Assembly: GCA_034509735.1 (NCBI GenBank)
Contig: JACGWO010000003.1
Span: 9,858,001-9,922,000, forward strand
Direction: 5' to 3'
Source of the DNA: Sesamum alatum
Lineage: Eukaryota; Streptophyta; Magnoliopsida; Lamiales; Pedaliaceae
Length of the DNA: 64,000 nucleotides
The position numbers and the translations under genes were made by a program. The notes below the pieces were generated by a model. It searched no databases. It was given only the letters and a program-made list of their open reading frames with translations, and had not been told where the DNA came from. Positions 33,857 to 45,420 of this stretch are shown in pieces (the stretch's first letter is position 1; every line of letters starts with the position of its first letter).

Positions 33857-35395
33857 CAAACCTGGTTTCTGCCTATTGAGTCCATATCAGATTTCATGGC
33901 CGCAAACCACTTATCTGAGTCGATGTCTGACATCGCTTCTCCATACATTTCTGCATCATTATCCAATAAACTGGTCAAGCCCAGAAATCAATACTACCTA
34001 TTAGGTGGGTGGGATACTCGGGCCGACCTACGAAGGACTGGAACATCATCAGTGGAAACTACAGGCTCAGATGTCACAAGTGCTGTCTCATGAGGCACCT
34101 CTCTAGATTCCTTAAGGAGTATCTCATCGCGTCGGCAATCCGATGGAAAGCCTTTTTCCAAGAACACTGCGTTCCGCAAGATAATTTTTTTTGGTTGGAG
34201 GGATCATAGAAATAATACCCTGCAGTTTCTTTTGGATATCCGACGAACCTGCATAAACTAGACCTAGAGTCCAGTTTATCTCCTACTAACCTGTTGATGT
34301 ATGTGGGGCTTCCGAGACTCAAGTATTTGTAGGAGGCAAGCTCGCCATGGCATATTTCACATGGCGTTTGGGATATTTTCTTAGATGCACCATGTTCAAC
34401 TGTTTGGCCGCCGTCTCAAGAGCGTATCCCCATAAGGACAAGGGGAGCTTGCTAAAATTCATCATGGACTGGACCATGTCGAACAAGGTCTGACTCCTCC
34501 TTTCAGACACAGCATACAATTGCAGTGTTCCAGGACGAGTCTACTGAAAGATAATTTCATTCCCCTTTAGGTAATCAATGAACTCATCACTGAAATACTC
34601 TCCACCTTGGTCCAACTGAAGGGCTTTGATCTTGCGAGCGATTTGGTTCTCAACTTCAAGTTTGTATCCCTTAAACCTTCCAAAGGCTTCAGACTTGTAC
34701 CTCATTAGGTTAACATAACCATATTGTGAGTGATCATCGATGAATGTTATGAAGTGTCAGTAACCACCTCTTGTTTGAGTATTAAATGGTCCACAGACGT
34801 TTGTATGGATCAAATCCAATAGACCATTGGCTAGCGTGCTTTGTCTAACAAATGGTTTCTTGATCATCTTTCCCTTCGGATAGGACTCGCGAGTTGGCAG
34901 GTCGTCCAAATCAACCGATTTCTAGACTTTTTGAGTCCACCAACCTCCTTATCCTATCTTTAGAGATATGACCTAACCTTGCATAGAATATCTAAATGTC
35001 ATCTAGATTATCACGTTTACATTTGTGTTTCGCAATCATAATCTAATTAGACTGTTGAAGTATGTACAGACCATTTACTAGTGTACCAAGTAGATGCGAA
35101 ATACCATCATTGATAATATAAAATACATTTTTATTGATGGTAAATGAGGACCCCTTCTTATCCAAGACAACAATTGAAACAAAATTTTTAGTCATGCTGG
35201 GTATATAGAAACAATCATTAAGTCAAGCCTAACATGATGACTAATGGCTAACTTTATTGATCCTACGGCTTCCGCAGCAACGACCTTACCATCGCATAGC
35301 CTCAGGATTATCTCATCCTTGGTTAGCCTTATGCTTTTTTGCAGTACCTGCAAATCATTGCAGATGTGAGCATCACATCCGGTATTCAATACCTA
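33857..35395 (-). pseudogene. Second protease-integrase-RT segment of M (degenerate)
   Basis: Minus-strand segment downstream of the internal junction. The protease motif is NTGCDAHICNDLQ (near 35370), with the catalytic DTG changed to NTG. GDGK- and SPM-type integrase lead sequences follow with several frame breaks. The catalytic region is recognisable near 34780 (HTNVCGP-like) and 34600, and VSERRSQTLFD near 34490 keeps the Glu. FYDPSNQKK and the RT lead SDIDSDKWFAAMKSDMDS end at RNQV (33857), where I is inserted. Strongly decayed, no usable frame. Confidence 0.78.
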
Positions 35396-36924
35396 TGAAG
35401 CCACAAATGTGGGCCACAGACGTCCGTATGGATCAAATCCAATAGACCGTTGGCTAGCATGCTTTGTCCAACAAAGGGTTTATTGGTCATCTTTCCCTTC
35501 AGACAAGATTCGCAGGTCGGTAGGTGGTCCAAATCGTCTATTTCTAGACTCTTTGAGTCCACCAACCTTCTTATCATATCTTTAGAGATATGACCTAACC
35601 TCGCATGCCATATCTGTGCGTCGTTATGATTATCCCGTTTTTGTTTGTGTTCTGCAGTCATAATCCAATTAGACTGTTGAAATATGTACAGACTGCTTAC
35701 CAATGTACCAAGAAAATGAGAAATACCATCCTTTATAATGAAAAAACCGTTTTTATTGATGGTAAATAAATATCCCTCCTTGTCAAGGACCAGGATAGAT
35801 ACAATATTTTTAATCATGCTAGGTACATAGAAACAGTTGTTCAGTACAATCCTAACATGACTACTAATGGCTAACTCCATTGATCCTACGCATTCCGCAG
35901 TAACGACCTTGCCATCGCCTAGCCTTAGGATCATCTCATCCTTGGTTAGCCTTCTGCTTCTTTGTAGTGCCTGCAAATCATTGCATATGTGATCCCCACA
36001 CCCAGTATCCAATACCCATGAAGCAGAATTAGTTATCATGTTTATTTCAACCACTAACATACCTGGGTTGGAGAGGAGTTGTGGGCACTCCCTCTTCCAC
36101 TGCGCCTTTCCTTGGCAATGCATGCAGACATCATTTGCCTTGGACTGTTGAGAACCATGGGCCTTCCCTTTCTCTTTGCCCATTCCTACCGGTGCAACAG
36201 GGGCGGCTGGAGCGTGAGCAGGGGCCGCGACCGTCTTCCCTTTTCCCTTCTTCCTCTTCCAGCGTCCGGCCCTCTTGCCATTTACCTTGGAGGTCGAAAC
36301 CTCTCTTATCAATACCGTGAGCGCCGACTTGTGGGTCGTTTCCTCACCTTGGACCAACATGTTGATCAACTCATGAATAGACTTCTCAAGTCCATTCATG
36401 TTGTAGTTTACAAAAAATGGGTCATAGGACGGAGGAAGCGACTGGAGGATCACGTCAATGTACGCGTAATTGTTAAGCCCAGCTTTAAGGTCCTCGAGCT
36501 TCTCCACTAGGGAGAGCATCTTAACCCCATGACTCTGTACAGACGGTCCTTCAGCAAGCTTGGTGTAAAAGAATGCTTTTCTGGCGGCATATCTAATATG
36601 CCTATCCGGAACCGCATAAACATCGTTCATGCGGACCATTATGGCGGAGACGGTGTCCAGCCTCTCATATTACTTCTGGATGTCGTTAGACATCGAAGCC
36701 AATATGATACTGCCCACTTTCCTATTGTCCGCATGCCATTTCTCGAATATCAAACATTCTTCTAGCATAGACCCCTTCGGTAAGTCGCTCGGCAGCGGCT
36801 CGTCCAAGACGTAGCCTGGGTTCTCGAAATCGAGGACAATCCTCAGGTTTCTCAGCCAGTCTGAGTAGTTCGTTTCGTTGAACTTATTAGTCTCAAGTAC
36901 CATGGTTAATGGATTCTTAGGCAT
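35396..36924 (-). pseudogene. gag, protease and start of integrase, M
   Basis: The ATG at 36924 starts MPKNPLTMVLETNKFNETNY. A double change CAG to TAA near 36670 stops the frame at NDIQK. From 36639 a 417-codon frame is open: AVPDRHIRYAARKAFF, LEKSIHELINMLVQ, a basic linker, and a zinc knuckle reading CMHCQGKAQWKREC, in which the metal-binding His is Gln. The protease is DTGCGDHICNDLQ near 36000. KNGFFIIKDGISHFLG, WHARLGHISKDMIRR and LPTCESCLKGK follow, ending at HTDVCGP (near 35415). There the sequence jumps back to a second protease copy. Confidence 0.87.
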
Positions 36925-38826
36925 ATCTACATTTATAAAAAATGTAAAGCAGAAATTAGCAGATGATGGTAATATTATTGTTCAAGTTGAAGACATGGTC
37001 TTTTAGTCTTTAACCCTCCCACTATTTATACGAAAGTCCACCACTCTCAATAGGAATTTCGGGAAACCATTTTCTAGTGGGCTTGGGATCCAAAAGCGTG
37101 ATCTCCATGCCCCGCTTTTACGATTCACATGAAGAAGACCTCGTGGGAGATATCCAATATCATTCTCATCCCATGAGATTCCGAAGATATTTTACCTCAC
37201 CTATTCACATGGTTTCCGAGGACTCCAAACGAACCATGTTACTCAATGTTGGGCCCGACCCATAAACCAAATCATGCCTCAAACTGTCGCCCCCCACCAC
37301 TCGTGAGACAGGGAAACAACAAGTGCAGTCTCTTTGTTCACAACAATGGTGCAACTTTCCCTTAGTCCAAGTGTGCCACGACTCATGAGACCACACTTGG
37401 GTAGTGGCAGCCTCCTCACCACATTGTTGTGGATGGAAGGCTCAAACAAATCAAAATACCATTTTGACCCAAGTCCGTTTTAGACCTAATATTTAATTTG
37501 GTCCAACCAAATGAGAGCTTATTGTACGACTGAGACCTCATCGCATTAAGGTGTTTTAGCATGCATAAATATCCAATATTTAAAGCGATTAAATAAATAT
37601 GCCACATGCAGAAAACATAGCATACCCCTGTTAGGATGATCACAACTCACTGAGCCCGCAGTGAGTCTATGGTCTGTCTAGGGTGGTCCTATATTATTAC
37701 AAAATAATATTCCCATTGTCATTCCAATGGGCCTTGTAATGCTCTTTTTTCACGCCTTGATGCTCCCCCTTGGGTCCCCGACTCCATAAGCTTGTTAAAA
37801 TTAAAACCTCACCAATCCTATCTACTCTTATTACAACTGAAAGTAATACATGGGAAATAATAACAAGCCTTAACATCATGAGTCTGAAATACTGGAGATG
37901 ATAGTCCCAAAACAAGAGGCACGCCGGCCCCACCCAACAGAAACATAAATGACATATATTTATCCATACACAAAGTCTAGGGCTGGTGTGATCATCCGAT
38001 GTTGGTTCCATCAAAGCAAATAACCTAATTATTCCAAATAATCATGCTTAAACCATGGATAATCCAAATATCGAAGTGATGTCCAACATAACAAAGCACA
38101 AATATACAAACACTATGCAAAAATCCAAATTTCAAATTCAATGGACATTATACACAATGCATACAATACATGTATTAATCCCAAATTAATTAAGCAAATT
38201 TGATCTAAGGAATCAACCAATAATTCCAAAATCAAATATGCAAAATCAATACATTTTTAGATTAATGTGCAGAAAAAATAAAAAATTAAATTTTCCAAAA
38301 AACGACGAAAAACGGCACAAAATAGCCTAGCCGTTATGCCTACGTCCAGTCGCGTGCACAGGACAGTGCACGTGCGCGCACCCCGTGCCACGCTGGCCTT
38401 AACCGGCAGCGGCATACATGCGCATAGCGCACACGCGCGCAGGCGTCTGCGGTATGCGCGGCCGCCCCTACCAGTACGCACGCTGGCAGGCACGCCGACC
38501 AAGCTTGCGCGCGGGCGTGAGCCTGCGCGCGCCTGCCAACCAGTGACCGGCCGACAGGGGCGGCAACCAACAGCTGCCACTGCTGTCCGTTTTTTGATTT
38601 TTTTTTTACATCCATTTTCAGCATAAATCAATAAAAATAAACTGAAAATGAACATGCAAATTCTAGATCCAATCTCAAAAAATTTGCATGCTGAACGTCC
38701 ATCAAATTTAAAAAGTTGAATCATCATATTTATTCATGTATTCATGCAATCATACATGCCATTAAAGATGTAAAAGCGAGTAGATTATGCGAAGCACATA
38801 GATCTATGCCCCTTACCTCGAACCGA
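36925..38826 (-). other. Untranslated leader of M with CG-rich block
   Basis: About 1.9 kb between PBS and gag. It contains a TATA-like box (37022-37030), degenerate copies of the palindromic 11-mer (37296-37306 and 37377-37387), and a CG-rich block at about 38335-38585. That block is less purely GC than those of B and C2 (many TpG/CpA), as expected of an older copy. No gene seen. Confidence 0.78.
37022..37030 (-). promoter_or_regulatory. TATA-like box 98 bp before gag ATG, M
   Basis: Minus strand TATAAATAG followed by TGGGAGG, identical in sequence and spacing to C2 and E2. Confidence 0.4.
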
Positions 38827-38839
38827 GCTCTGATACCGC
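38827..38839 (-). other. Degenerate primer-binding site, M
   Basis: The minus strand reads CGGTATCAGAGCT, differing from the initiator-Met tRNA complement at its first and last bases. It sits next to the LTR end CTTCA. Confidence 0.75.
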
Positions 38840-38840
38840 T

Positions 38841-40257
38841 TGAAGGACAAGCGGATCCGCCTAGGAGCACGAGCGGAACCGAGGAATGCAAAATTAAATA
38901 CGTAATTTAATACGAAATCCCAAGGGGTGTACCCTTGAGTGCACAACCGAGCATTCGATGTAGGATGTATCAATACTATCGCATGTATTATACATAGGGC
39001 ATAGATGAATAGAAAAACAATAGAAGCGTAATAAATTTTACCTTCATAGTTTTTTCACGCGCGTACGGCTACAAGCTTTGTTCCTTTCTTCCGAATGTTC
39101 ACCAGGCTCAAATATATGAACTCTCCAAAGGTGATCCACACCACACCGGAAGAAACTCATGTTCTCCTTGTTAGAAGAAAACGGATTTTTGAAGGAATCG
39201 ATTTTAATAAGATGAACACTATGAATTAGCGTTCTTCTTAAACCTTCCTTGTGATTCCCGTCTTGATCCAAGATCAAGTGAAGAACAATGATAGAAGAGG
39301 GAGAGAGAGGCCGAGAGTATAAGGGAGAGAGGACGCCGAATTATGCTTCTTTCGTACGGGTACGGTCCTTTCGTCTACTGTCTCCCGGCCTTAGTCTAGG
39401 GTATGGAATTGGGCGTCGGTTCCCATCCATGACTAGGCATCTATACTTAATACTCGATTCTATGCATGCTTCATTGCGTCGACACAGGAAACCATTCCCT
39501 GTTCGACCAATCACTGTGGCCACAACTTTAAACATCATGAACGTGTCTCCGAGTGCATAGGAGATACCTTTGTCAAATACTGACAGGGGACGGATCCTCT
39601 TCTTGGAATCCACCGTCCTCGCTACACATTCTGACCGCACTGGACAAGGCTTATGATGATCATCCTACAGAATGATCACCTCTCGCCAGATCCAAGACAC
39701 AGCCGTCCTGTGCACGTGACTGCCATGGTTCCTCAAGTCTGAGGACTACTCCCGTACTATCGGAACCGGGAAAATCGAATCATACCGACCAAGCCTTCAA
39801 GGCTTCCATATGATGATCACTACGAGTCAGTCCAGTCGGCTCGACCCCAGTCGACCAACCCATAAAGATCGTGTAGGCGTCCCACGCCTGTCACCGATGA
39901 AATACGACACTCATCCAATGAACACGACTCTTGATGCAAGTCTCCATAGGACTCTTGATGCCCTGTCTCGAGGTCCTCTACTTGGAACGTTTCAGACCCA
40001 ACTCTTAATCAGTTGGTTTCATGACCACCATCCAATGCATGGCCCAACTGCATGAGTTGTCAATCGTGGTCTGTGGGCTTTGTTGCGATATAAGTAAAAC
40101 ACCGTTTTAACATATGTAAAATGAGTACAAAAAAGTTTGTACCATTGGTTATGAACTCTCATTTTATTCATCACATAATAATATTATATTTACATCAAGT
40201 TGTCCAATCGGTTACAAATCGCCAAACTTATTAGCTTTCTGGTCACCTATTCTAACA
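38841..40257 (-). repeat. 5' LTR of M (about 1.42 kb, internally deleted)
   Basis: The minus strand starts TGTTAGAATAGGTGACCAGAAAGC and ends CTTCA. It belongs to the C-type LTR family but lacks about 0.8 kb near 39345, where the promoter-side region is joined directly to sequence normally far upstream. The hairpin near 38928 keeps the core pairs, with one outer G-T wobble. Confidence 0.83.
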
Positions 40258-40729
40258 TCTCTTTTGGAGTATCAAGCCTTTAAAGTATTAATTAAATTAA
40301 TTAGGTTTGATTCATAAATTAGATTTATGAAATTAGGGAATGGGCTATTTCTGTCTTTAACTAGATTAAAGATGGAAATATTAATTTTGGGCTCAAGTAT
40401 TTACCGGATATTTACTAAAAGCCCATTAGGATTTGTTGAGCTATTTAAATAAGATTTAAAGGTCCATTCAATAAAGCCCATCAAAGGATGGACAAACGAT
40501 ATTTAATCTTTGGGCTAGATGAGATGAAGGGTTAGGATTAAGTTTGACTTAATTGAAGCCTATCTTTACTAGGATTTGACTAGGTTAGATTCCTCAGATG
40601 ATTGAGGTGTGCTTCTTTGGAAAAGGTTGAGTAGGATTAGTGAAACTAGTTCATTATAAAAACTCAAGCACACACATGTCACACACTAATCTCTACACAA
40701 CACTCTCTCATCTCTCACAAACACAAGAC

Positions 40730-40776
<47 letters not shown>

Positions 40777-41257
40777 CATCACCCTCTCTTCACCTCCAAA
40801 AGTTTTCTTGTTCTCTTGTCTTTGATACAAGGGAACATATGAACAATTGATTACTTTAATTAATAGCGTTTGGTCAATTGATTCTCCCTTTTCTTTGATA
40901 TCTTGCTAGCACAAGGGTATCAAGCTTCTGGTAAATTGCGTGGACAATTTAGAGGATTCCTACGTTGGGATCAAGGTGGAAAATTCGGGAACAATGCGTG
41001 TAGCCGAACAAAGAAGTCTACAACGGGTAAGTATGCTTGTAGCGTTTTCTCTTTCCGTTCCAACCCTAAAGTCTCCATGAATCTTGCATGCTCATTCTTT
41101 CATTCATGAGATACACCAAACACCTGGGAGAATCATGGGTACACCCCTTGATAGATTTTTAGTTCCATCATTATTATGCATATTTACGTTTTATTATGTT
41201 TAAATGTACCGCGCTTCCGCACGCGTCCTCTCCCGGGACGATCCACATAGTCTTACA
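40258..41257 (+). repeat. 5' LTR of D, second half
   Basis: Matches 48369-49348 of the 3' LTR. The first half is on the far side of M, outside the window. It contains a TATA box (40655-40662), a long (CT)n tract (40735-40773), and the hairpin near 41132 with one mismatch (TCATGGG). Ends TCTTACA before the PBS. Confidence 0.9.
40735..40773. repeat. (CT)n microsatellite in D 5' LTR
   Basis: About 19 CT units; the 3' LTR copy at about 48846-48865 has roughly half as many. It lies about 75 bp downstream of the TATA box, so it would be in the transcript's 5' end. Confidence 0.9.
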
Positions 41258-41258
41258 G

Positions 41259-41271
41259 TGGTATCAGAGCC
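41259..41271 (+). other. Primer-binding site of D
   Basis: TGGTATCAGAGCC, complementary to the initiator-Met tRNA 3' end, one base after the LTR end. Confidence 0.92.
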
Positions 41272-43262
41272 CGATTTGCTTTATAGGCCTAGGGTTTTAT
41301 GTGCTATACGTGTATGAGCATGTGTTACGTAGGCTTTATTTTTCGTATTCAAGCATGTCGTAAATTATAGGGATTATCGCATTAATTTTGCACTTGAAAT
41401 ACTGATCATGGAATTCATGTGTATCTTGTATTATAATCTTGGTTTCTTGGAAAAGAATGCAGAAGTAATGGCAAAAATGGAAAAAAAGGATAGCCGAAGC
41501 CGTCGGCCGACCGCACGTGCAATGTGTGCAGCAAAGCGCGCACACAGGCGAGGCAGTGTGCACGCAGCGTGCCCGGTGCATGCGAGCGATAGACATCGGC
41601 CAGTCAACCTACGCGCGTAGGGTAGCGACCAGGTGCGCGCGCAGGCAAGGGAAGCCTGCGTGCGTGCGCCCGATCAGCATGCCCAGTGCGCGCAGGCGAT
41701 TGGCTGGGCTGCCCATGCACGCGCACGACCGCCAGGGGCGCGCGCGCACAAGGGGCTCTGCCCGCCATCCTGCGGCCTGCCAGCCAGGCTGGGGCACGCA
41801 CGCGCACCCGGCTAAGATGTTGCTACCAGAAACGGCCACTAGTCCCTCTGTGTTATTTTTCCAAAATTGTTAATTTTGGGATGTTTTTGAATTATTTTCT
41901 GCATATTTTCTAAAGAACATTATTTTGAAATATTTTATTTTGGATTTGGTTTGGAATCACCTAAAATTTAATATCGTCTTAATAATGAGGAAAGAATTTA
42001 CTAGCAAGAAATATTGCAATAGTTGCACCGATGGTCGATTTTCTTGTGTATAAAATTTTGTGTTTTATTTTTCCCTATGTATGATATTGGTTATCATGTA
42101 TTTCTATGAATAGCATATTTTACTTAGATATGTGATATTCCTATTTGCGTTGATGAGATTAACGAACGGATGACACAAAGCCCTCAGACCGAATGTATGG
42201 TTTATTTTCTGTTGGACCTGTGTGCCTCGCTTTTGCTTCCTTATCTTTTCGGGTGCTCATCAAGGTTTCTTTTTCAGTTGTAATCAGAGTAGGTAGAAGT
42301 GAGGTTCGTTTTCTTTTTATTTTTGTAAATGAGGAAGACCAAGGAAGGCCCAGAAGGAAGAGTCTAAGGTGGTCCATAGAGGTCCAAAGCCTTGGAGGCC
42401 CAGTGGAAGAAGAGGCAAGGCCCATCAGTGTGTTGATGGGTTTCTACATAAGAATGTAATGGTGTAGGACCAACCTTAGATTGGCCATAGATCCACTGCA
42501 GGCTCCGTACGTCGCATAGGATTCGGGCTTGTGATCATCCAACCAGGAGCGTGCTAACCTTTTATTTTTGCATGCTGAATATATGATGGATGAATGGTTT
42601 ATTTATCATATTTTTTGTCAAAGCATGCGAATTATGTATTATATGTTGAGGTCTCGGTCTATTAAAACTCTCACTTGGTTGGACTAAGCTAAAATATTAG
42701 ACCCCTATTGAATGGACTTGAACCTACGTTGTGCGTCCAAGCCTTCCATCCATGACAAAAGTGGGGAAGCTAGTTCCAGTCAATTGCGTGGTCTCACGAG
42801 TCGTGGCACATCTTTTGCTCTGAACATAAGCTGCATGATTGTTTTGAACAAAGTGGATACACTCCTGTTTCCCATCTCACAAGCCGTGGGGGCAGCAGCA
42901 AGTGCTATGATTCGGTTGATGGGTCAGGTCTAACGCCTAAGTAACGTGATTCACTTGGAGTCCTTGGGATCACGTGAAAAAGTGAGGCAAAATAACTTGG
43001 TAATCTCGTTGGACGAGAAGGTATGGAATACCTCCCACAAGGCTATTTTTCATGTGAATCGTAAAAGGGGGGGTATGGAGACTTTCGTTTCTGGATCCCA
43101 AGCCCACTAGAAAGGGTTTCTCCAAAACAATGTTTCAAAGTGACGTGTTTTCGTAGAAATAGTGGGAGCATTAAATAACTGAAGTCCAAGTCTTTAATTG
43201 GTTATTTAGTACTACTACAATTTAGTGATCGCATGCTTTATTTCTAAATGTAGATTTAAACA
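41272..43262 (+). other. Untranslated leader of D with CG-rich block
   Basis: About 2 kb. The CG-rich block occupies about 41500-41815. The palindromic 11-mer CACGAGTCGTG is intact at 42795-42805 and degenerate at 42878-42888. The TATA-like box before gag is mutated (TAGAAATAG, 43154-43162). It also holds sequence shared with the B leader near 42193. No gene seen. Confidence 0.8.
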
Positions 43263-44060
43263 TATCTAAGAATCCATTATCCTGCATATTGGAGACAAAC
43301 AAATTCAATGGAACAAACTAGAACGACTGGTTGCGCAATTTTAGGATAGTCCTCGATTATGAGAACCAAGGCTATGTCATGGACAAGCCGTGTCCTCGAA
43401 CTTTGTCTGGAGGAATCCACACCGGAAAAGAACGTGAGACATTCGAACTTTGGCATCAGGATAACCGAAAACTTCATAGCATCATACTTGCATCTGTCAC
43501 TAATGAGATTCAAAAATAGTATCAGAGGCTAGACGGAGTTCCTTCCATAATGGGTCGTTTGAAGGATTGCTATGCAGTCCCGGACCGGCATACTAGGTAT
43601 GTCGTTACGAAGGCATTCGTTGGAACAAAGTTGACCGAAGGATCCTCTGTAGATGAGCATGGGGTCAAGATGCTTACCCTAGTGGAAAAGCTCGAAGACC
43701 TCAAAGCGGGGCTCAATATCGAGATCAGTCACTCCCACCCTCCTTCGACCAATTTATTATTAACTACAACATGAATGCACTTGAGAAAGGCATTGCATGA
43801 GTTAATAAGTATGTTGGTCCAATACGAGGCAACGACCCAAAAGTCTACGCTGTTGGTATTCGTTGGAGAGGCTTCGACTTCCAAAGCGAAAGGCAAGGGT
43901 GCCAGACGCTAGGGAAGAAGGGGAAAGGAAAGGCCATCGCAGGCACTGTAACTTCTAGGACCGTTCCCATTGCCAAAGTGGGAAAGGCAAGGGAAAGAAG
44001 AAGGTTGGTTCGAAGCAATAGTTGAGGGCAAATGACATATGCGTACATCACCGTGAGAAA
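43263..44060 (+). pseudogene. gag, element D
   Basis: The ATG is changed to ATA (acatatctaag near 43262). The capsid region is readable (LETNKFNGTN, then a TAG replacing the Tyr codon, FRIVLDYENQGYVMDKP). Another TAG follows EIQK near 43519. AVPDRHTRYVVTKAFVGTKL and LVEKLEDLKAGL precede a gap in which the TYIDVILQ-type codons are missing. The basic linker is interrupted by a TAG near 43910. The zinc knuckle near 44036 reads CVHHREKGHWKTDC, with the second Cys changed to His. Decayed. Confidence 0.85.
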
Positions 44061-45420
44061 GGGCATTGGAAGACGGATTGCCCCAAATTCCTATCTAAGC
44101 AAGGTATGTTTGAGGTCGAGGTTAATATGGTCACTAACTCTGCTTCTTTGGTATTAGATACCGGCTGTGGAGCTCATATTTGCAATGACTTGCAGGTGCT
44201 GAAAAGAAACAGAAAACTAAGTAAAGGCGAGATAATCCTAAGGCTTGGCTATGGAAAGGTCGTTGCTGCTGAAGCTATAGGAATCGTTAGCTTAGTAGTT
44301 AGTGATCATATTAGGGTAGAGTTAAAGGATTGTTACTATGTACCTACCATGATCAAATATATTATTTCCATTCTGTTGTTGACAATAGTGGCTTTGAATT
44401 TTTTATCAATAAAAATAGCTTTTATTTCATGAAAGATGGATCTACTCATCTGCTAGGCAAACTTAACAATGGTCTACAAAAGTCTGATTTAATCATGACT
44501 GCTCTACACAAACATAAATTAGATAATCATGAGACCACACGGTTGTGGCATGAAAGGCTAGGTCACATCTCTTAAGATAGAATGAAAAGATTGATAGACT
44601 CAAAGAACCTAGAGGTGGGCTTCAGCAATCTACCAACCTGTGAATCATGTCTGAAAGGGAAAATGACCAAGAAGCCCTTTGTTGGATAAAGAACGCTTGC
44701 CACCGGTCTATTAGACTTAGTCCATACGGACGTGTGTGGACCACTAAGTACTCAAGTTAGAGGTGGTTTATCTTACTTCATAACATTCACAGATGATCAC
44801 TCACGGTATGGTTAGGTTTACCTAATTAGGTACAAGTCTAAAGCTCTCGTAAGGTTTAAAGACTTCAGGCTTGAAATTGAGAACCAAACCGACTGCAAAA
44901 TTAAAGTCCTACGATCAGACAAAGGTGGCGAGTACCTAAGTAGTGAGTTTCTCGATTATCTAAAAGTGAATGGTATAATCTTTGAATGGACACCTCCCGG
45001 GACACCTCAGTTAGACATGGTTTGATCCATGATGAGTTTTATCCATGATGAGTTTTAACGAATTGCCCTCATTTTTCTGGGGCTACGCACTTGAAACGAC
45101 AACTAAGTTATTAAACATGGCGACATCCAGTGTTGTGGCCCAGATACCATATGAGATACGACACGGCAAGCCTGCGTCCTACAAATACTTGAGTGTGGCG
45201 TAGCCCTGCAACGTCAAGAAGTTAGTAGGAGACAAGCTAGAATCGAGATCTTGCTTGTACAGGTTCGTTGGTTAACCGAAGGAAACTCCAAGTTTTTACT
45301 TTTATGACCCCTCTGAACAAAGGTATTTATTTCGAGGAATTCAGTATTCTTAGAAAAAGGTTTTTTGTCGGATTCCCAACATGATGAACTGCTCCTTTAG
45401 GAATTAAGCGAGACATTTCA
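44061..45420 (+). pseudogene. Protease and integrase, element D
   Basis: The protease motif DTGCGAHICNDLQ (near 44157) is intact in a 136-codon frame. The integrase zinc-binding part is readable at WHERLGHIS (near 44548) and [21 protein letters not shown] lies near 44725 and LRSDKGGEYLS near 44910. The stretch PPGTPQL is followed at once by DMV: the codons for NGVSERKNRTLL, with the catalytic Glu, are deleted near 45014. A 20-bp direct duplication (ccatgatgagtttta twice, about 45027-45060) follows. Several stops, for example TAA near 44697, confirm loss of function. Confidence 0.85.

Larger units (their letters stand above)
33857..40257 (-). mobile_element. Element M: minus-strand copia element (3' part outside window)
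   Basis: It reads from a 5' LTR (40257-38841) through PBS, leader, gag, protease and integrase to the start of RT at 33857, where I is inserted. The remainder lies beyond the left edge. Its upstream end is inserted in D's 5' LTR: sequence after 40257 (TCTCTTTTGGAGTATCAAGC) equals the D 3' LTR at 48370. Inside it a duplication junction lies near 35396, so protease and early integrase occur twice. Confidence 0.8.

Noticed and set aside
40258..41257. Interpretation as a solo or truncated LTR of its own
   Set aside because: It is followed by an intact PBS and the D internal region, and M's LTR terminus cuts it cleanly at 40258, so it is the second half of D's 5' LTR.
41259..41271. tRNA-like match
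   Set aside because: This is the primer-binding site (complement of a tRNA end), not a tRNA gene; no cloverleaf can be drawn around it.
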